Shown: positions 32,441-37,710 of the stretch, piece by piece
How positions within the stretch are numbered: position 1 is the stretch's first letter
Layout of the letters: every line of letters begins with the position of its first letter
Assembly: GCA_024230435.1 (NCBI GenBank)
Contig: JAAERL010000456.1
Span: 1-37,710 of the forward strand
DNA: 37,710 nucleotides
Origin: Desulfobacteraceae bacterium
GTDB taxonomy: Bacteria > Desulfobacterota > Desulfobacteria > Desulfobacterales > Desulfosarcinaceae
Reading direction: 5' to 3'
Notes under the pieces: model-generated
Told to the model about the DNA's origin: nothing
Database searches by the model: none
What the model saw: only the letters and a program-made list of their open reading frames with translations
Made by a program: the position numbers and the translations under genes

Positions 32441-32778
32441 GGGCCGTGGAAGATGCGGATATACCACTTGCGCTTGTCCTTGAATTCGTTTTCGTTATTT
32501 TGCGTCAATGTGCACAGACAACTATTACATAATGCAGTATGCGCCCGTGGACGCGTCTTGAAAACGAATTCAAATCTAAAAGCCTGTTTGGCAATTATTA
32601 AATCGGCTGCAAAAGCGCGAGAACGGTCCAAAATGACGCAAATTTTCTACAAATAGACCGGCTATTCATCTCAAATTTGAGACATTTTGGCCTCGCCCTC
32701 GCACTTTTTCGCTAAATTTTCTATTTCCCAAACAAGCTCTAAGCGCAATAACGTCTATATCGGCATCTTTCAAGACCC
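32441..32778. mobile_element. MITE-like palindromic element with a nested insertion
   Basis: Third copy of the family, flanked by TAA on both sides (32438-32440 and 32779-32781). The left end GGGCCGTGGAAGATGCGGAT pairs with GGCATCTTTCAAGACCC at the right. It has the CTTGAATTCGTTTTCG block and its complement, and the TGCGTCAATGTGCACA centre. It is 338 bp long; minus the 159-bp insert and one 4-bp target copy it is 175 bp, the same as the element at 28513-28687. Confidence 0.75.
32580..32738. mobile_element. Nested 159-bp element with CTAA target duplication
   Basis: The right arm of the outer element is interrupted after CTAA (32576-32579) and resumes after a second CTAA (32739-32742). The insert begins AGCCTGTTTGG and ends CCAAACAAGCT, an 11-bp terminal inverted repeat with one mismatch. 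It is largely palindromic itself: GCGCGAGAACGGTCCAAAATG against CATTTTGGCCTCGCCCTCGC. No coding capacity, so another MITE of a different family. Confidence 0.75.
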
Positions 32779-32797
32779 TAACTAAAATGAGGATTGC

Positions 32798-32840
32798 GCC
32801 AACATTGTTGCTGACCTGCAACATTGTTGGCATTTTTTTT
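32798..32840 (+). terminator. Rho-independent terminator without a visible upstream gene
   Basis: GCCAACATTGTTGC, six loop bases TGACCT, then GCAACATTGTTGGC form a 14-bp stem with one T-T mismatch, followed by A and eight T. This is a well-formed + strand terminator, but the only genes upstream for several kb are on the minus strand. It may end a small RNA or read-through from the mobile element, or insulate the sigma54-type promoter that follows. Confidence 0.7.
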
Positions 32841-32915
32841 AAAAATAAATGTTTTTTTTCATAACGGTATTGCCAATCAAGCCCTTGCCTGCGATTGAAT
32901 TAAGGATATTTTTTT

Positions 32916-32931
32916 TGGCATATATTTTGCT
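32916..32931 (+). promoter_or_regulatory. Sigma54-type promoter upstream of the second Ank-TPR gene
   Basis: TGGCATATATTTTGCT fits the sigma54 consensus TGGCAYRNNNNTTGCW at every defined position, with the -24 GG at 32917-32918 and the -12 GC at 32929-32930. It points toward the gene at 33183, which would then have a leader of about 240 nt. No activator gene or binding site is recognised nearby. Confidence 0.5.
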
Positions 32932-33182
32932 ATACACTCGTTCGATAAATAGCACTGGGTTATACAGAAAAAATAAATAGGCTTATGTTGAGTTTCAGGA
33001 CCTTGTAAATTCCTGTGTTCGATAACCAACTGAACTTATAGTTAATATCGTTTTGGGCCAAAATCCCGATCGTTCTCCAGGGCGGATATTTACAGTAAGC
33101 TCTATTTGGTTGTTGTGCTTTAAAAAATAAAACCCCTAAATCCGATACGAGCCAAACACTAAACACTGAAAAGGAACATTGG

Positions 33183-36100
33183 GTGACAACGATAAATCAA
33201 GATCATAGCTCTGAATTAAGTTATAGTTTTACAAGCTCTGTGTCCTCGAGCAGCGATGAGCCAATATCTAAATTAAGAGGTGGGCAAAGCCGCCAAAAAC
33301 CTTATAGCCGTGCCGTTGTTTTGACTGAAAAACAGTTAAAAGAGCATACAAAAAATAAACAGCACCATAATCGTTTCGATTTCTGGCAAGAAAGATTGTA
33401 TGATAATAGCCGGGACGGCAGCGAAGAATTTATCAGTAAACTTTGTGCAATGGATAGAAACGATGACATTGATGAATCGCATTGGGAAACGGAAACGGAA
33501 TCTGAAACCGAATCAGAATTGGAATCAGAATGGGAATCGGATACCATTTTTTATCAGGACATAGACGATCTGTTAGAAATCATCTCCGACTCTGAAAGTA
33601 CTACAGAAAATCAAAATGAAGATTCAAATGACAGCCTGTTTTACAAAAATCAAAAAAAAATATTGCGTTACCAATTTTCCACGGAACGCAACGAAAAGGC
33701 CGCCATTTTACTGAAAAAAGAAAACCAGAATTTTAGCAAGTATATTATAGAGGCGCTGGAGGCCATATATTCATATAATAAAACAGAACTTTCTCAGTAT
33801 AAAAAAGATGTTGCCTTAAAAATTGTTGGTCTGTCAGCAGGAGTCTTTATTTTAAGCCTGTCAGGTTTTGGCACTGCCGGGATTATCGTTCTTGTCGGCA
33901 AAGGCGCCAAAACGGCCGTTAGCACTACGGTTACTGGATTTAAATTAAAATCCAAATTGAAAAAAACAAACCAGGCTATAGCGGACGCGAGTGATCTATT
34001 GTTAAGCGGGGAATACGTTATGCTTAATCCTGACGACCCGCAAAACAGTAAATTTTTACAACATTGCCACCGGATGTATGCAGAACAAGATGATCAAATC
34101 CGCCAGGCCAAAACTTCGAAAAATTACAAAGAAAAAGCATCTGAAGACATAGCGGAAGATAATTCTTTGAAGGCCGGCTCAGAATATTCAATTAGGTCAG
34201 AGCTCGTAACTATACAAGAAAATATTCAAGAAGAGTACAAGGAAGATGCCTGTATCAACGATATTAATCAAACGAATGCTTTGCATGCAGCCCGCATTAG
34301 GAATTCTCAATCCAAAGCGGAAAGGTTTATCGAGAGTAAAAGATTTATCCAGGCCCATGGCCTTGTTAGAGATATAAACAAAACACTTCAAAATAAATGT
34401 GATCAAATTAATAAAAAACTTACCACGTCTGTCCAAAAAACCGTGAATCCCACTAGTGGCACGCACGCCAGAAAAATCTCCAAGGATGCTGTCACTTTAG
34501 TGTATGCAGCTTGCAATATAGCTTATGAGGCTTCAGAGCCGGAATCTGCGGTAGTAAAGATTGGAAAAAAAGCAATACAGACGGCCATTGATGTTGGCAA
34601 GAAAAAAAATGATCAAATATACCGGTCTAAACTTCAAAGAGTTAAGATAGGAAATAACGCCTATGACAATAAAAATACTTTACTAACGCTCTGGTCCAGA
34701 GTAAATGAAACAATGACATCGGTTTTACTCGATACCGAGTGCCTTGAAAGTAACATAGCGCTGATCAGACGTATGGCCAAATTCAACGCTACCCCAAGAG
34801 ATATAGCCAATACCTTTTATGTCAGCGAACCGGTTATTCTTAAATTTTGCCGGGAAAACAACATCTATGCGGTTAATAAATACATGTTCCATGATTGGAT
34901 CGCAGACGATCACAAGGATGCTGTTATCAGTAAAAAACAGTCTGTTGCTATATGGGATTTTTTTCATCAAAAATCTTTTTTAAAAAAACCGGCCTTTGTA
35001 AATGGGAAAATGAGAAAGGCATTTTGGGAAAAGTTAAATTCGCCAAAACATGATAACCGGAATAGTGGCGAATTAGCCGATGCTTTAATGACTCAGTTAA
35101 ACCTGAACACGGGGCAGGCCATGGAGGCAATCAATCTGTTAAAAAGTTTTTCCGAACCAATGACAGATAAGGATATTGCAGAAATTAAAAAAAAGTTCTC
35201 CATGCTGGAGCAAGATCGTACCATCATGAGAAGAGATGCAACGATAGCATTGATCAAGGATGTCAGAAAATACATGGATTATACAAATTTTCAGATGTTT
35301 TTCCTTAAAAATCTGAAAGACTCTCTAATAAAATTAAATCCGGCAACCGGCCACGATAAAATGCGTGATATTATAGTAAAGCTTTCTAGTAAAAAATCTA
35401 CGGATAAAAACGGCAATCGCCCGTTGCACATTGCCTGTATAACCGGCAATACGACAATGATCAGAGAAATCTTGACGATTAGAATGGAAAAATTCGATAG
35501 GTTTCTGTCCAGCAAAAATATACGAAACAATAACGAAGAAACTCCTTTGGATCTGGCCCTGGATATGGATGACGAAAGGTCTCTTGATACATTTATTGAA
35601 CTTGAAAGAACCTATCGTGAACACAATTTTATAGTTGGGCGCGCACTATGCAACCGTGCCAGGTCTAAGCAAAAGGATGCAGATTACTCAAACGCCATCA
35701 AGGATTATGAAAAGGTAATCAGATGTTATCCTGAATTTGATATGCCTCTACACCATATCGGACTTTGCAAAGTAAAGGCTGGTGACTATCAAGGGGCTAT
35801 AGACGATTGCAGCAAAGCAATTGAATTAGATCCCGAAGATGATAGTTTATATGCCACGCGTGGTTTAGCTTATGAAAGACAAGGGCAAGAGTACTTCCAA
35901 CGCGCTATTGATGATTATGACACGGCAATCAATTTAAATCCAAATAAAGATTATTTTTTACGTCGAGCCTCAATCCATAAAAAAACAGGCGACTGGAACA
36001 GCGTTATCAATGATTATAATAAGGCTATAAAATTCGACAGGAAAAAAGCTTCTTATGTTTGTGAAATTGCAAATGCCAAGAAAATGTTAAGAGACTATCA

Positions 36101-37001
36101 AGGCGCTATCGATCAATATGATGTGGCAATCATGTTGGAGCCAAACAGAGCTATTCATTACGGCCGGCGTGCAAGCGTAAGAGAAATACAAAAGGACTGG
36201 AAAGGCGCCATAAAAGATTATAATAGGGCAATCAAATTAAGGCCAAAAAATGCTTCTTTTTATTGCAAACGTGCAGATGCCAAGAAGAAACTAAAAGATT
36301 ACAAAGACGCCATCAGAGATTATGATGGAGCAATCAAATTAAAACCAAAAAATGCTTCTTTTTATTGCAAACGTGCAGATGCCAAGAAGAAACTAAAAGA
36401 TTACAAAGACGCCATCGACGATTATAAAAGGGCAATCAAATTAGAGCCGGAAAATGCTTCTTATCGCTATGAATGTGCAGATGTCAGGAGGAAGCTAAAA
36501 GATTACCAAGGCGCCAGCAACGATTATAGTCAAGTCATCAACATAAATCCAAACGATGCTTGTGCACTTGCTATGCGCGGATTTATTAAGATAAAGCAAA
36601 ATAACCACGAAGGCGCGATTGATGACTGTGATAAGGCCGTCAGATTAAAATCCAAATATGCTTTTGCGTTCGTCTGCCGTGCATTAGCAAAAGCAATGCA
36701 AGGTGACTGCCAGGGCGCAATCGATGATTGTGATAAGGCCATTGAAGAAAATCCAAATGATACTCGTTTGCAAACCAACGTTACACTCATCAAGAAAAAA
36801 TTAAATGAAAAATTAAATGAAAAATTAAATGAAAAATTAAATGAAAAATTAAATGAAAAATTAAATGAAAAGATGACCAGCAAAAAAACAGCACCCAAAG
36901 CCGGGATCAGCGCAGAACAAGAAGTAAATAATGATTCCGGCAATCAATACGGACTAATTTTTAAAAACTTTTTTAAATTTTTTGAACGCTTAATTAAATA
37001 A
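33183..37001 (+). CDS. Giant ankyrin-TPR protein with membrane hairpin (paralogue 2)
   Basis: 1272 residues, same architecture as 14872-18207. The N-terminus is Ser/Glu-rich, with an acidic run ETETESETESELESE around 101-116. It continues with ILRYQFSTERNEKAA, EAIYSYNKTEL and the hydrophobic segment VGLSAGVFILSLSGFGTAG (about 209-245). The central domain has FNATPRDIANTFYVSEPVIL and FCRENNIYAVNKYMF (from residue 534). An ankyrin-like part follows (DKNGNRPLHIACITGNTTMI, NNNEETPLDLALD), then about eleven TPR units (816-1195), two of them near-identical at DNA level. It ends with six KLNE repeats (about 1206-1229) and a basic tail. The GTG start has AAGGA about 8 nt upstream; no ATG fits better. 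Function unknown; a scaffold or effector-type role is inference. Confidence 0.87.
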   Translation: MTTINQDHSSELSYSFTSSVSSSSDEPISKLRGGQSRQKPYSRAVVLTEKQLKEHTKNKQHHNRFDFWQERLYDNSRDGSEEFISKLCAMDRNDDIDESHWETETESETESELESEWESDTIFYQDIDDLLEIISDSESTTENQNEDSNDSLFYKNQKKILRYQFSTERNEKAAILLKKENQNFSKYIIEALEAIYSYNKTELSQYKKDVALKIVGLSAGVFILSLSGFGTAGIIVLVGKGAKTAVSTTVTGFKLKSKLKKTNQAIADASDLLLSGEYVMLNPDDPQNSKFLQHCHRMYAEQDDQIRQAKTSKNYKEKASEDIAEDNSLKAGSEYSIRSELVTIQENIQEEYKEDACINDINQTNALHAARIRNSQSKAERFIESKRFIQAHGLVRDINKTLQNKCDQINKKLTTSVQKTVNPTSGTHARKISKDAVTLVYAACNIAYEASEPESAVVKIGKKAIQTAIDVGKKKNDQIYRSKLQRVKIGNNAYDNKNTLLTLWSRVNETMTSVLLDTECLESNIALIRRMAKFNATPRDIANTFYVSEPVILKFCRENNIYAVNKYMFHDWIADDHKDAVISKKQSVAIWDFFHQKSFLKKPAFVNGKMRKAFWEKLNSPKHDNRNSGELADALMTQLNLNTGQAMEAINLLKSFSEPMTDKDIAEIKKKFSMLEQDRTIMRRDATIALIKDVRKYMDYTNFQMFFLKNLKDSLIKLNPATGHDKMRDIIVKLSSKKSTDKNGNRPLHIACITGNTTMIREILTIRMEKFDRFLSSKNIRNNNEETPLDLALDMDDERSLDTFIELERTYREHNFIVGRALCNRARSKQKDADYSNAIKDYEKVIRCYPEFDMPLHHIGLCKVKAGDYQGAIDDCSKAIELDPEDDSLYATRGLAYERQGQEYFQRAIDDYDTAINLNPNKDYFLRRASIHKKTGDWNSVINDYNKAIKFDRKKASYVCEIANAKKMLRDYQGAIDQYDVAIMLEPNRAIHYGRRASVREIQKDWKGAIKDYNRAIKLRPKNASFYCKRADAKKKLKDYKDAIRDYDGAIKLKPKNASFYCKRADAKKKLKDYKDAIDDYKRAIKLEPENASYRYECADVRRKLKDYQGASNDYSQVININPNDACALAMRGFIKIKQNNHEGAIDDCDKAVRLKSKYAFAFVCRALAKAMQGDCQGAIDDCDKAIEENPNDTRLQTNVTLIKKKLNEKLNEKLNEKLNEKLNEKLNEKMTSKKTAPKAGISAEQEVNNDSGNQYGLIFKNFFKFFERLIK
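36243..36416 (+). repeat. Recent duplication of a 102-bp TPR unit
   Basis: The 72 bp at 36243-36314 recur identically at 36345-36416, offset by 102 bp, which is 34 codons or exactly one TPR unit. The match includes synonymous positions, so the copying is recent. Confidence 0.85.
36801..36872 (+). repeat. Six 12-bp repeats encoding KLNE
   Basis: TTAAATGAAAAA recurs six times without interruption (starts at 36801, 36813, 36825, 36837, 36849 and 36861). Each unit is four codons, so changes in copy number keep the reading frame. Confidence 0.9.
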
Positions 37002-37063
37002 AGAATTTAGAGCTTAAATTTTACGTAAGAATAAAAAAGCACTTTTTTACTACCGTATTGATG

Positions 37064-37101
37064 GTTAGAGGCTAATCTGTTAAAAGGGCTTGGCCTCTAA
37101 C
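37064..37101. terminator. Stem-loop between convergent genes
   Basis: GTTAGAGGC (37064-37072) pairs perfectly with GCCTCTAAC (37093-37101) across a 20-nt loop. It lies between the Ank-TPR gene (+) and the DGGSS gene (-), whose 3' ends face each other. There is no clear T-tract on either side, so termination is only possible. Confidence 0.4.
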
Positions 37102-37224
37102 TTCATACAAAAGGCAAATACAGTATCCGCTATCTGAAAAAATAAAATTCTGTATTGACCGTTTTTACAAAATAACATGAAGCCAATCTAAAAATGTATG
37201 CTCTTGGATGAGTGGAGCTGATAA

Positions 37225-37710
37225 TCAAACGGAGCTGCCGCCATCAGAGCTGCCGCCATCGGAGCTTCCGCCATCGGAGCTTCCGCCATCGGAGCTTCCG
37301 CCATCAGAGCTTCCGCCATCAGAGCTTCCGCCATCAGAGCTGCCGCCATCAGAGCTTCCGCCATCAGAGCTTCCGCCATCAGAGCTTCCACCATCAGAGC
37401 TTCCGCCATCGGAGCTTCCGCCATCAGAGCTTCCGCCATCGGAGCTGCCGCCATCGGAGCTGCCGCCATCAGAGCTACCGCCATCGGAGCTGCCGCCATC
37501 GGAGCTTCCGCCATCGGAGCTTCCGCCATCAGAGCTTCCGCCATCAGAGCTTCCGCCATCAGAACTGCCGCCATCGGAGCTTCCTCCATCGGAGCTGCCG
37601 CCATCGGAGCTTCCGCCATCAGAGCTTCCGCCATCAGAGCTTCCGCCATCAGAGCTTCCGCCATCAGAGCTTCCGCCATCAGAGCTTCCACCATCAGAGC
37701 TTCCGCCATC
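37225..37710 (-). CDS. C-terminal end of a DGGSS-repeat protein, partial
   Basis: Thirty-two 15-bp units fill 37231-37710. On the minus strand, in the frame stopping at 37225 (TGA), they encode (DGGSS)32 followed by V. Base differences between units fall only at third positions of this frame: GAT GGC/T/A GGA/C/T AGC/T TCC/T. Every unit stays DGGSS, whereas other frames would change amino acids. That selects this frame as the real one, although a longer start-to-stop frame ([10 protein letters not shown]) overlaps it. The start lies beyond the window. Such low-complexity Gly/Ser/Asp tails usually belong to exported surface proteins or linkers; function unknown. Confidence 0.75.
   Translation of the reverse strand, partial: DGGSSDGGSSDGGSSDGGSSDGGSSDGGSSDGGSSDGGSSDGGSSDGGSSDGGSSDGGSSDGGSSDGGSSDGGSSDGGSSDGGSSDGGSSDGGSSDGGSSDGGSSDGGSSDGGSSDGGSSDGGSSDGGSSDGGSSDGGSSDGGSSDGGSSDGGSSDGGSSV

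Noticed and set aside
37188..37709. [10 protein letters not shown] repeat protein
   Set aside because: Unit-to-unit differences are non-synonymous in this frame but always synonymous in the DGGSS frame.
37231..37710. CRISPR array
   Set aside because: The 15-bp units are contiguous with no spacers; it is a coding minisatellite.

Overview
The window reads like an accessory region of a Gram-negative bacterium, probably a Desulfobacterota (Desulfobacterales-like) genome. The lineage is an inference from style only: a Cache-type hybrid kinase, an outer-membrane barrel, a large SpvB/RHS protein, ankyrin-TPR giants and scattered GGGGACAG repeats. No rRNA, tRNA or CRISPR array was seen. Gene density is low and the gaps are full of palindromic repeats, several of them clearly mobile.

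Layout. 0.5-5.1 kb (+): a periplasmic solute-binding protein, then a membrane-anchored hybrid histidine kinase ending in a LytTR DNA-binding domain and split by a frameshift at a GGGG run. 5.4-13.5 kb (-): small secreted proteins, a Vps62-like secreted protein, a thioredoxin-fold protein whose two active-site cysteines are serines, a secreted metallo-beta-lactamase-fold hydrolase and an unrecognised secreted protein. 13.5-14.9 kb: non-coding, with a transposase relic. 14.9-18.2 kb (+) and 33.2-37.0 kb (+): two paralogous giant proteins (membrane hairpin, conserved central domain, ankyrin-like segment, TPR solenoid). 18.9-27.5 kb (-): a probable operon for an S74-chaperone surface protein, a TSP3-repeat protein, a 2083-residue SpvB/FG-GAP/RHS protein and a small lipoprotein that is a candidate immunity protein. 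28.7-31.3 kb (-): codB-codA. 31.5-32.0 kb (-): an outer-membrane barrel. 37.2-37.7 kb (-): the C-terminal end of a protein made of DGGSS repeats, running off the window.

Most notable observation. Three minus-strand promoters share one architecture: four GTTATCCC-type sites exactly or almost exactly 21 bp apart, then 7 bp, then TTGAAT (-35), with the array starting 114-121 bp upstream of the ATG of a secreted protein. This looks like an undescribed regulon with tandem activator sites. The LytTR hybrid kinase nearby is a candidate regulator, because LytTR proteins are known to bind direct repeats about two helical turns apart; that link is inference.

A second theme is mobility. A palindromic MITE-like family of about 175 bp, flanked by TAA, has three copies. 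One is inserted in a GGGATAAC array whose duplicate at 10.6 kb keeps the empty site. Another carries a nested 159-bp element with its own terminal inverted repeats and CTAA duplication.
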